Origin: Planctomycetota bacterium
Lineage (GTDB): Bacteria; Planctomycetota; UBA1135; JACQFD01
Assembly: GCA_016200225.1 (NCBI GenBank)
Contig: JACQFD010000029.1
Location: forward strand, 1-64,000
Direction of reading: 5' to 3'
Length of the DNA stretch: 64,000 bases
The notes beneath the pieces were generated by a model that searched no databases, was not told the DNA's origin, and saw only the letters and a list, made by a program, of their open reading frames with translations. Every line of letters starts with the position of its first letter. The first letter of the stretch is position 1. Positions 1-6,788 of this stretch are shown here, one piece after another. The position numbers and the translations under genes are program-made.

Positions 1-20
1 CGGCGCTCAGACAGGTCCTC

Positions 21-63
21 GCCATTAATATTACAAACGCGAAGCGTTTGTAATATTAATGGC
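21..63. repeat. Perfect 20-bp inverted repeat (hairpin)
   Basis: Two exactly complementary 20-nt arms (21-40 and 44-63) are separated by only GAA. The tip reads GCGAAGC, a sequence known to form an unusually stable DNA mini-hairpin. The arms contain TTACAAACGC and GCGTTTGTAA. There is no T-tract, so it is not a classical terminator. It may be a REP-like element or cruciform site. The gene to its left is outside the window. Confidence 0.8.
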
Positions 64-170
64 TGCGGAACTCGCGCGGAACCACAGCCGGCGATCGTTG
101 GGGAATTGGGGTTTTTGTGGCTTGTATGGAATAATTGGAAATGGACAATTTTTCGGGATTCCTAAACGAA

Positions 171-199
171 AACGGCGGGCGCGTTGTGCGCCCGCCGTT
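171..199 (-). terminator. Rho-independent terminator of the TlpA-like gene
   Basis: A 12-bp GC-rich stem (171-182 with 188-199) has a 5-nt loop. On the minus strand it is followed by a T-rich tail (TTTTCGTTT). It lies 37 bp downstream of the stop codon of the minus-strand gene ending at 236. Confidence 0.75.
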
Positions 200-235
200 C
201 GAATGATTGTGTTTCGTTATTGTTGCTATTGGGGA

Positions 236-1564
236 TTAGTGGCTTTCGGCGCCGTCTTTTTTCTCGGTCTTCGGGGGCACTTTTCCGCCGGCTTCCTTGA
301 CGAGTTCGTCGATCTTGTCTTCGAGCGTCTTGTCCGAGGGATGGATGCCGTTGTAACGGACGATTCCTTTTGCATCGATGAGGGCGATATGTGGAATTCC
401 GCGAACGCCGAATTGTGGGTTGAAGCAGCTGTCTTCGGAGATCGCCACCGTCCAGGTTACGTCCATCTCTTTTAACCAATCGGGCATGCGCGCGATTTCA
501 TCTTTCGGATCCTTTGTATCGACGCGGCGATCCTTGGATTCCTTGGCCTTGGGATAACTAACAAATCCCTGCAGGCTCGTGACGCCGACGATCGCGACGG
601 GCGAATCTTTATATCGCTCCTTCATTTCGCGCACGTGCGGAAACGCGGCGATGCACGGACCGCACCACGTCGCCCAAAAATCGATGACGACGACTTTACC
701 TTTAAAATCGGAGAAGTTTCTCGGCGCCGGCGACGAGTTGCTCCAGGTGAACGCGATCGGAGGCGCGGGAAAATTTAACAATTCGCCGCGGGCCGCGGCC
801 CCGTTTATTTGTTTCTTGCTATTTGTTAAATAATCTTTGACGCGCGCGTCGGTCTTTTCGTCGGCGATCGCTTTATCAATAATCGCGAGCGCGGTTTTGC
901 GGAACTTGTCGATGCCAGCTTTTTCGACGCCGGACTTCGGATCGGCCACGGCCTCGGCGAGCATTGCGACCGGTTGGGCAAAGGCGGAAGGAAGCGCATC
1001 TATAATCATCGGCGCGAGAATTTTATAAAGTCCGGCCGACAGCGTCTCGGGACCTTTCGCGCTCGCGGCGAGCGCGACGAATCGATCGCCGTGTCCGGAT
1101 TTGATAGCTTCGCCGATCGACGCGTGCTTGGCGGCGTCGAGTATCAATTCGCGACGATCCGCTTGGAATTTATTAAGTGACTCCTGCGTCCGCTCCGCGG
1201 GAGTCGGCATATACACGGGAAGTAGCATCGCCGCGACGGCCCCCTCGACGTTTCGCTCGGCGGCGAGCGCCTTAAGCCGGTCGTTCACTTGCGTTCGCAA
1301 CTCGGGCGTCACTGCGACCGACAGACCAACTCCGGTCAACCTTTCGAACTGCGTCGCCGACAGCTTTGGAAATTCCGCCGCGTCGAGGCTTTCTGTAATA
1401 ACTTTTGTCAGATCGGCCGGCTTGGCGGTCCCTGCCTTCGCCGTCATCGTCTTCAGGGTTTCAACCAACTTGTCGACTTTCTGGTCGAGCGTGGGTGCCT
1501 GTGCCGAGGCAAATCCGGAAAGAAACGGCGTCGCGGCAAGCGCGGCGAACAACATGTACTTCAT
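236..1564 (-). CDS. Secreted TlpA/ResA-like thioredoxin-fold protein
   Basis: The 442-aa product begins MKYMLFAALA and has a signal peptide ending near GFASAQA, so it acts outside the cytoplasm. The first ~270 residues form an alanine-rich helical region that I do not recognise. The C-terminal ~150 residues are a TlpA/ResA thioredoxin domain with FWATWCGPC, giving the redox-active CxxC, and the cis-Pro region GIPHIALID. TlpA proteins usually reduce periplasmic disulfides, for example in cytochrome c or CuA maturation. The long N-terminal domain suggests a lineage-specific role. The frame is open up to 1807, but that would overlap the upstream gene. I chose the ATG at 1564 because it places the signal peptide at the N-terminus. 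A terminator follows at 171-199. Confidence 0.85.
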   Translation of the reverse strand: MKYMLFAALAATPFLSGFASAQAPTLDQKVDKLVETLKTMTAKAGTAKPADLTKVITESLDAAEFPKLSATQFERLTGVGLSVAVTPELRTQVNDRLKALAAERNVEGAVAAMLLPVYMPTPAERTQESLNKFQADRRELILDAAKHASIGEAIKSGHGDRFVALAASAKGPETLSAGLYKILAPMIIDALPSAFAQPVAMLAEAVADPKSGVEKAGIDKFRKTALAIIDKAIADEKTDARVKDYLTNSKKQINGAAARGELLNFPAPPIAFTWSNSSPAPRNFSDFKGKVVVIDFWATWCGPCIAAFPHVREMKERYKDSPVAIVGVTSLQGFVSYPKAKESKDRRVDTKDPKDEIARMPDWLKEMDVTWTVAISEDSCFNPQFGVRGIPHIALIDAKGIVRYNGIHPSDKTLEDKIDELVKEAGGKVPPKTEKKDGAESH

Positions 1565-1691
1565 GGGGGTTTTGGCTGGAATTGGGGTCAAAAGTGATTC
1601 GTACGCAGAGCGCGAATCTGAAGATCGCAAATTATCAACGCCGTTCAAGGCTGAAGCCTTTCGCGGAGCTATTTGGAGCCAATTCGAGTGC

Positions 1692-2540
1692 TCACTTGAG
1701 CGGCACTCCGACGCCATCCTTCGCGGTCTGAAGATTGTAATATACGACTGCGAAGATGGCGCATTCGAGCGGTGCCCAAAATGCAACGAATACGCCATCA
1801 TAAACATAATTCTTTAATGAATGTTCCCTTTGGATTGCGGCCGACGACGCGGGTGTATCGCCATACATCGGGTGAATTGCAACAAAAAGGATGGTCGTCA
1901 TTACCGAGATTACAAGAAATTGAATCGTAGCGATGGCCCACCTGCTGCCTCTTGTAAGATACGCGCTCCGGCGCAGGCACTCGGCGAGATTGGACTCCTC
2001 GGTTACCGCGACGACCGCGCCGAGACCATAAACAATGATCGTTACTGCAATGATTGATAAATTAATAGTCGCTCCAACAATTCCGATCAGATATTCATCT
2101 ATCGCGTGCGTCGCGAACGGATCCAACTCTGTCAACACGGAAATTCCGTGTGCAGACTCCATGGCGCACGCAATAACAGATTGAACACACAACACTCGCC
2201 ATAAGCGCGCGAATCCGATGCGCGCGTTTCGCGCGGCCGAAAGCGTCCGTCCGTTCAGCGATTCGACAATTCCAAATATAATACAACAAATCAGAAGAGT
2301 ATTCGAAATGATCGACAACGGCACGTTTGCGAGTGAAAAAACCTCGTAGCCCGTCTTGGTCTGAACCCAATCGCCCATCAACGACAAAATCCCCGCCCGA
2401 CACAGAACGATCGGCAAATGTATTAGCAGCGATATTCCAAGAAATTGAAAAAAATGCCGAAACCAAATTTCAAGCGAACATCGAATCACTCCCCCGACTC
2501 GAATTGGCTTTTCTGCGACCGACATTCCGGAATGATACAA
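1692..2540 (-). CDS. Polytopic membrane protein, DUF7847/GPDP-membrane-like
   Basis: The 282-aa protein has about six hydrophobic segments. These include the stretches around FLGISLLIHLPIVL, ISNTLLICCIIFGI, INLSIIAVTIIVYGLG and IQFLVISVMTTILFVA. The motif LRRSAYLTRGSRWAI, followed near the end by FWAPLECAIFAVVYYNL, resembles the 'RSWxLTxGxxWxxF ... PLxxIxxTLLYYDLR' pattern of DUF975/GPDP-membrane-like proteins. Those are integral proteins of unknown function. It sits upstream of the TlpA-like gene on the same strand with a 127-bp gap, so cotranscription is possible. An alternative start is the second Met, MSVAEK, at 2525. Family assignment is tentative. Confidence 0.7.
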   Translation of the reverse strand: MYHSGMSVAEKPIRVGGVIRCSLEIWFRHFFQFLGISLLIHLPIVLCRAGILSLMGDWVQTKTGYEVFSLANVPLSIISNTLLICCIIFGIVESLNGRTLSAARNARIGFARLWRVLCVQSVIACAMESAHGISVLTELDPFATHAIDEYLIGIVGATINLSIIAVTIIVYGLGAVVAVTEESNLAECLRRSAYLTRGSRWAIATIQFLVISVMTTILFVAIHPMYGDTPASSAAIQREHSLKNYVYDGVFVAFWAPLECAIFAVVYYNLQTAKDGVGVPLK

Positions 2541-2593
2541 GATCTCTCACCATACCGATAGGCGAAAGTGCATTGCGAGCGCTCAGTCGTTGA

Positions 2594-2607
2594 GACTAGA
2601 AAAGCGG
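2594..2607. repeat. Direct repeat copy 1 flanking the lipoprotein gene
   Basis: GACTAGAAAAGCGG is identical to 3524-3537, and both copies are followed by a C-rich run (TCCCC). The two copies bracket the lipoprotein gene at 2638-3444. The reverse complement (GGGGA...TCC...CTTTTC) resembles dispersed REP-like intergenic motifs, and a related form lies at about 12120-12145. Confidence 0.7.
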
Positions 2608-2637
2608 ACGCATCCCCTTTTTTTTTCGATACCATGC

Positions 2638-3444
2638 TCAATCGTTGGTCCACGCACCGCCAGTGTATGCATCCACAACAACTCGATCTCCCATGACGAT
2701 CCATGTGGGCGCATACACCAATGAGTTCCTATCGAGATCTTTATTATACTTGGGGGACCAAATGTATTTCAATGAGGGCTTGGCATCCTTCTTAATTCTA
2801 TCCAGATCTTCCTTATGAGTTCCCATTTTTGATGCGATCGTCGAGAATGATTCAACTGCATCTTCCTTTGAAATAATCTTTTTCAATGATCCATCAGTTG
2901 CGTCAATCGTGCATACATGAACATTTGCTAAATTACATGTTCTGCCCGATAAATAAATAATGGATACGAGCGACGTTTCGATTCCACGATAGGTTTGACA
3001 GAGCGAAATTGTATGTCCGGCGTCCGATTCGCTGATTGGCTTCGGTCTTCCGGACGCACTTCGAGAAATTGATTTCGCGCGAAGTTCCGAGCCCGAGGGC
3101 ATTTCAGCAAAGTGCCGAACTATCCATTCCTTGGCGGCGTCCACTGCCTGCGCATCATTTTCAAACGGCTCTTCCGAGCTTTTCTTCGAGTCTTGCGAAT
3201 ATAAATATACTCCGGCAGTTTCCTTAAAATTTGACAATTCGACTCGCGGTTGAATTGACTTGCATTGAATCAGCGGAAATTCATCGACTGACTCCACCAA
3301 ACCAACGCCACCAGCCGGCAATTCCCTTGACGCCGTAATGGATTTCGGCCGGGCCGGATTTGTCACATCGTCCCCACGGTTACAAGCGATACTGATTGAA
3401 AGCAACAATATAACCGCAAGTGGTCCATGTATCATAATTTTCAT
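2638..3444 (-). CDS. Lipoprotein with possible PepSY-like region
   Basis: The 268-aa product starts MKIMIHGPLA and has a hydrophobic stretch ending in the lipobox SISIAC, predicting lipidation at Cys21. The mature part is soluble. It contains a 'SLCQTYRGIE...VCTIDATDGSLKKI' stretch and ends 'TWIVMGDRVVVDAYTGGAW'. Both recall the FTP/PepSY pattern of a processing-inhibitor fold, but I would not assign a function. The gene is visibly richer in A and T than its neighbours and uses codons such as AAA, AAT and TTT freely. Together with the flanking 14-bp direct repeats (2594 and 3524) this hints at separate origin. Confidence 0.75.
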   Translation of the reverse strand: MKIMIHGPLAVILLLSISIACNRGDDVTNPARPKSITASRELPAGGVGLVESVDEFPLIQCKSIQPRVELSNFKETAGVYLYSQDSKKSSEEPFENDAQAVDAAKEWIVRHFAEMPSGSELRAKSISRSASGRPKPISESDAGHTISLCQTYRGIETSLVSIIYLSGRTCNLANVHVCTIDATDGSLKKIISKEDAVESFSTIASKMGTHKEDLDRIKKDAKPSLKYIWSPKYNKDLDRNSLVYAPTWIVMGDRVVVDAYTGGAWTND

Positions 3445-3523
3445 GGGAGTCTCATGAGCATATGACGTGGAGTTCCATTGTCACCTACCAATCTTAGATA
3501 CTCTCAATAGATTAGAAAAGTGG

Positions 3524-3537
3524 GACTAGAAAAGCGG
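3524..3537. repeat. Direct repeat copy 2 flanking the lipoprotein gene
   Basis: This copy is identical to 2594-2607 (GACTAGAAAAGCGG) and is again followed by a C-rich run (GGTCCCCC). It opens the repeat-rich, gene-free stretch 3445-3832. Confidence 0.7.
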
Positions 3538-3567
3538 TCCGGTCCCCCTTCTTTATTACCCCCCGCT

Positions 3568-3694
3568 GTGCGCTCGATGGGTTGGGTCGCGGCGAGTTGC
3601 GCAGGCAATTGTAAGAATGTCGGCCGCGACGCGGCCGACATTCTTACAATTGACGAGCACTGTTCGAGCCGCCGACCCAACCCGTCGAGCGCAC
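3568..3694. repeat. Nested long inverted repeat (MITE/REP-like element)
   Basis: The inner arms 3606-3627 and 3631-3652 are perfectly complementary over 22 bp around a GAC loop. The outer arms 3568-3589 and 3673-3694 are complementary over 22 bp with one G/T-compatible mismatch. The 127-nt unit can fold into one long stem interrupted by an internal loop of 16 and 20 nt. It lies in a gene-free stretch and has no coding potential. It is a candidate non-autonomous mobile element, cruciform or structured RNA. Confidence 0.85.
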
Positions 3695-3701
3695 AACTCG
3701 C

Positions 3702-3754
3702 CGCCCGCGCAGGGCACGCGGCACGCGCAGCGCAAGCGCCTCGCGGCGCGAGCG
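3702..3754. repeat. Dispersed intergenic GC-rich repeat, copy A
   Basis: This segment (CGCCCGCGCAGGGCACGCGG...) aligns almost end to end with 12517-12571. Both follow a shared GTGCGCTCGA-type sequence: here it is part of the outer inverted-repeat arm, at 12507 it is in direct orientation. It marks a lineage-specific intergenic repeat family. Confidence 0.7.
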
Positions 3755-3757
3755 AAA

Positions 3758-3825
3758 AACGCCATGCGGCGTCAGAGCACACTACTCGCTGCGCGCGCAG
3801 CGCAAACGCCATGCGGCGTCAGAGC
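3758..3825. repeat. Pair of 21-nt direct repeats
   Basis: AACGCCATGCGGCGTCAGAGC occurs exactly at 3758-3778 and 3805-3825, 47 bp apart, just before the end of the ferredoxin gene. Each copy contains the short palindrome CGCCATGCGGCG. The rest of 3445-3832 carries the repeats listed separately and no gene. Confidence 0.75.
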
Positions 3826-3832
3826 CCCCCCA

Positions 3833-4360
3833 CTACTTCTTTTCCACATTTTCCTCCGGCATTACAATACGAGTGATCCCCTGCTCCCGCGCCTTCGCCT
3901 GCGTGGGATTCTTTTTCTTTAACAAAGCATCATAATCGCCGGCGCGCTTGCCGATTTGTTCCAAATCCGCCTCGGTGCCTTTGCCGAACCAATTGTAAGG
4001 TTTTGTCAATACTTTCAAATCGCCATTAATTTTAGTTTTGCAAGATAAACGAAATTCGTTTTCGTGGCCGATGCGTCCCGCGGGAAGATGGGGCGTGAGC
4101 GGATCGTAAATTTTGACGCGCATTTTTTCCTGAAAACCGGCGGGTTCCGCGTTCGCGGCGGTGCCGTCCTGCAAATGAACGCCGCACGTTCCGCACAATC
4201 CGAGGCCGTGGCAATTCATAACGTTCTGCGCCATGAAATTCGGGCAGCCCGCGAATTTATAATAAATATCGATTCCGGCGGCGCGCGCGACGGCGCGCAG
4301 ATTCGCGCCGACGGGCGCCTCGATTTCCTTTTGTTCGCGAACGAAGATTACTTTTGGCAT
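3833..4360 (-). CDS. 2Fe-2S ferredoxin-type protein
   Basis: The 175-aa product starts MPKVIFVREQ, a typical beta-strand opening of plant-type ferredoxins. The cluster-binding motif is CHGLGLCGTC (CX5CX2C), with the fourth Cys in FRLSCKTKI. Two earlier cysteines (AGCPNF and NVMNC) precede it. The C-terminal ~60 residues are a charged extension with no recognised domain. It should carry electrons for an unidentified oxidoreductase. It is divergent from the aldo/keto reductase, whose longest open frame would overlap this start, so the two probably share a promoter region at about 4361-4445. Confidence 0.85.
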   Translation of the reverse strand: MPKVIFVREQKEIEAPVGANLRAVARAAGIDIYYKFAGCPNFMAQNVMNCHGLGLCGTCGVHLQDGTAANAEPAGFQEKMRVKIYDPLTPHLPAGRIGHENEFRLSCKTKINGDLKVLTKPYNWFGKGTEADLEQIGKRAGDYDALLKKKNPTQAKAREQGITRIVMPEENVEKK

Positions 4361-4445
4361 GAGTGGATGTGGTGCATGTCCGTGTCGGGTTGGTAATCTG
4401 CCGTTTTCAAATCTATTCGTCGAGCGCCATTCACCCCCGCGAAAC

Positions 4446-5579
4446 TTGATCCCAGCACACGCCACTCCCGAGGCCACAGCCGCCTTCGCCTCCCGCTTCG
4501 TCAAGGAGGACGGGATTGCCACGGGACACTACCGCACGTCGCGTGGCCTTTCGATCAGTTCGCTCGGTCTTGGATCCTATCTCGGCGACACGAGCGATGA
4601 GGCCGATCGCGGATACGAGGCGGCGGTCCGCGAGTACATCGCGCTCGGCGGCAATTTCATCGATACGTCGATTAATTATCGCGCGCAGCGATCGGAGCGG
4701 TCGATCGGGCGCGCGCTCGCCTCCGCGTTCGCGAGCGGACTCGCGCGGCGCGAATCGCTCGTGATTTGTACAAAAGCCGGCTATTTTCCGTTCGACGGCA
4801 ACTATCCGCGCAGCCGGCGCGACGCCGAGGAATGGGTTCATAAGAATCTGACCGGGCCCGGAATTGTTAAATCTACGGATATCGCCGGCGGCAGCCATTC
4901 GATGGCGCCCGCGTTTCTTCGACATCAGTTAAATTGGAGCCGCGCAAATTTACAGTTGGAAACGATCGACGTTTTTTATTTGCATAATCCGGAAACGTGG
5001 CTCTCCGACGGCGACACCGACCGCGCGCGATTCATGCAACGATTGCACGACGCGTTCGCGGCGCTCGAGGCGCTCGTCGAGGAAGGCGCGATTCGTTATT
5101 ATGGCATGGCGACGTGGGACGGATTCCGCGTGCCGCCGTCGGAGGAAATGTATATGTCGCTCGAGGATTGTGTACAAATCGCGAAACAGATCGCGGGCGA
5201 GGGACATCATTTTCGATTCGTACAGGCGCCGATGAATCTTGCGATGCTCGAAGCCGTGCGTTTCGCGAACCAGCGCGTCTCCGCGCGGCTCGTGCCGCTG
5301 TTCGACGCGGCGCGCCAGCTCGAATTGTGTACTGTGGCGAGCGCGACGATTTATCAAGGAAAACTCGCGGGCCGGCTCCCGCCTCAAATCGCCGAATTGT
5401 TTCCGGGATTTTCAACCGACGCGCAGCGCGCGATCCAATTTAACCGTTCGGCGCCGAATGTTAATGTTACGCTCGTCGGCATGGGCGGCGCCGCGCACGC
5501 CGCCGAAAATATGAGCGTTTCGAAACGGCCGCCCGCGCCCGTCGAAATTACAAAAAAACTATTGTTAAAATTAGCGTGA
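4446..5579 (+). CDS. Aldo/keto reductase family oxidoreductase
   Basis: An NAD(P)H-dependent reductase of the AKR (TIM-barrel) superfamily. Visible features are LGLGSYLGD near the N-terminus and NFIDTSINYRAQRSERSIG, which holds the catalytic Asp and Tyr. The tetrad Lys lies in VICTKAGY and the His region in FYLHNPE. The C-terminal part has FNRSAPNVNVTLVGMG, matching the cofactor phosphate-binding region. The frame is open from 4359, but an ATG there would overlap the divergent ferredoxin start, so I favour the TTG at 4446 (377 aa). The substrate is unknown. Its tail overlaps the convergent CBS-domain gene by 9 bp. Confidence 0.85.
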   Translation: MIPAHATPEATAAFASRFVKEDGIATGHYRTSRGLSISSLGLGSYLGDTSDEADRGYEAAVREYIALGGNFIDTSINYRAQRSERSIGRALASAFASGLARRESLVICTKAGYFPFDGNYPRSRRDAEEWVHKNLTGPGIVKSTDIAGGSHSMAPAFLRHQLNWSRANLQLETIDVFYLHNPETWLSDGDTDRARFMQRLHDAFAALEALVEEGAIRYYGMATWDGFRVPPSEEMYMSLEDCVQIAKQIAGEGHHFRFVQAPMNLAMLEAVRFANQRVSARLVPLFDAARQLELCTVASATIYQGKLAGRLPPQIAELFPGFSTDAQRAIQFNRSAPNVNVTLVGMGGAAHAAENMSVSKRPPAPVEITKKLLLKLA

Positions 5580-6677
5580 CGGCGCGTCGGCGGACTTGGA
5601 GGGACGCGCGACGATCGTCGTGACGCGCATGCCGCGCTCGGCGGCGCGTTTCCGCGCGAGTTCCTGCATGTCGACGACTTTATCTTTTTCGTCGACGATT
5701 TCGGCGCCGAGGAACGTTTCGAGCACGTCCTCCAATGTAACAATTCCAATCCACGCCTGCATTTCGTCGCGCACGACCGCGAGGTGTTGATGCCGGCTTA
5801 CGAACCATTCGAGCAGGTTGTCGAGCGTCATCGAATCGGGCACCGAAAGCGCCGGAAGCGACAATTCCTCGAGCGTCTCACGCGTGGAACCCTGCAGTAA
5901 TTTATCAAATACGGTGCGCCGCAGGACGATGCCTACAATATCGTCGGGATTGCGCTCGCGAAAAATCGGAAGGCGGCTGTGCGCCCAGTGCTCGCTGTGC
6001 GATTTTACCATTGAAAGCGGCATTTCCGCGGGCAACGCATAGACTACAGTTCTTGGAGTTAATATCTGCCGAACTGTAACTTCGCCGAGCTTCAGCGCGT
6101 TCGCCACCCAGCGCGCCTCCCGCGCCTCGAGATTGCCAAGCCGCGCGGCCGACCGCGCCATCGCGAGCAGATCCTGATCCGTCGGTCCGGATTCGCCGGC
6201 CGGACGCTTCGGTACGATGTTCATCACGGCGCGCCCCAATATAACAATTGGAGAAAACAAGCGTACGGTCGCCGCGAGGAGCAGCGCCGAGCGGCGCGCG
6301 GTCGATTCGCTCGTGGCGGCGCCGATCGCGCGCGGCAGAAGATCGAATAGTAAAAATAAACAAAAAACGAGGATCGCGGCGAGCAGCGCCTGCACGAGCG
6401 GCGTGTCCTGCAATCCGACGGCCCCGGCCGCCTGCGCCGATAATTTAAATGCACAAATAAGGACGCCGGCATTCGACGCGAGATCGAGCACTTTCAGGAC
6501 GATCGTCGTCTCGTCGATGCGCTCGCGGAGGCGCGCGAGCGCCGCGGCCGAACGCGTGCCTTCCTGGCGGAATCCTTCAATTCGCGTGGAGCGAATCGCG
6601 GAAAGGGCCCCCTCCCACATCGAAACGAGGAACGAGAGGATGAGGCAAAGCCCCAGGACGAAGAGCAGGCCGAACAT
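5571..6677 (-). CDS. CNNM/CorC-type membrane protein with tandem CBS domains
   Basis: The 368-aa product has an N-terminal DUF21/CNNM transmembrane domain (residues ~1-170). It begins with the hydrophobic MFGLLFVLGLCLILSFLVSM and includes the segment LLAAILVFCLFLLFDLLPRAIG. Tandem CBS domains follow: 'ILTPRTVVYALPAEMPLS...SRLPIF' and 'QHLAVVRDEMQAWIGIVTLEDVLE'. The family handles Mg2+ or other divalent cation export or sensing, with CBS domains binding adenine nucleotides. A C-terminal CorC_HlyC domain is missing, because the protein ends about 40 residues after the second CBS. It converges on the aldo/keto reductase. Confidence 0.85.
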   Translation of the reverse strand: MFGLLFVLGLCLILSFLVSMWEGALSAIRSTRIEGFRQEGTRSAAALARLRERIDETTIVLKVLDLASNAGVLICAFKLSAQAAGAVGLQDTPLVQALLAAILVFCLFLLFDLLPRAIGAATSESTARRSALLLAATVRLFSPIVILGRAVMNIVPKRPAGESGPTDQDLLAMARSAARLGNLEAREARWVANALKLGEVTVRQILTPRTVVYALPAEMPLSMVKSHSEHWAHSRLPIFRERNPDDIVGIVLRRTVFDKLLQGSTRETLEELSLPALSVPDSMTLDNLLEWFVSRHQHLAVVRDEMQAWIGIVTLEDVLETFLGAEIVDEKDKVVDMQELARKRAAERGMRVTTIVARPSKSADAPSR

Positions 6678-6788
6678 TCAGTAGTAGATAATACCGCTTT
6701 TCGGCGGTTGAAGGCTATCGACCCCCTGCGCATGGCACTCAAGCCCGTCGTAAATCTCGCTCTTGAGAACGGTTGCGAAACTCGAGTG

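Noticed and set aside
1101-1817. Long plus-strand open frame opposite the TlpA-like gene
   Set aside because: It is an antisense shadow of a convincing signal-peptide/thioredoxin gene. Its translation is low-complexity Ser/Ala/Arg-rich with no motif.
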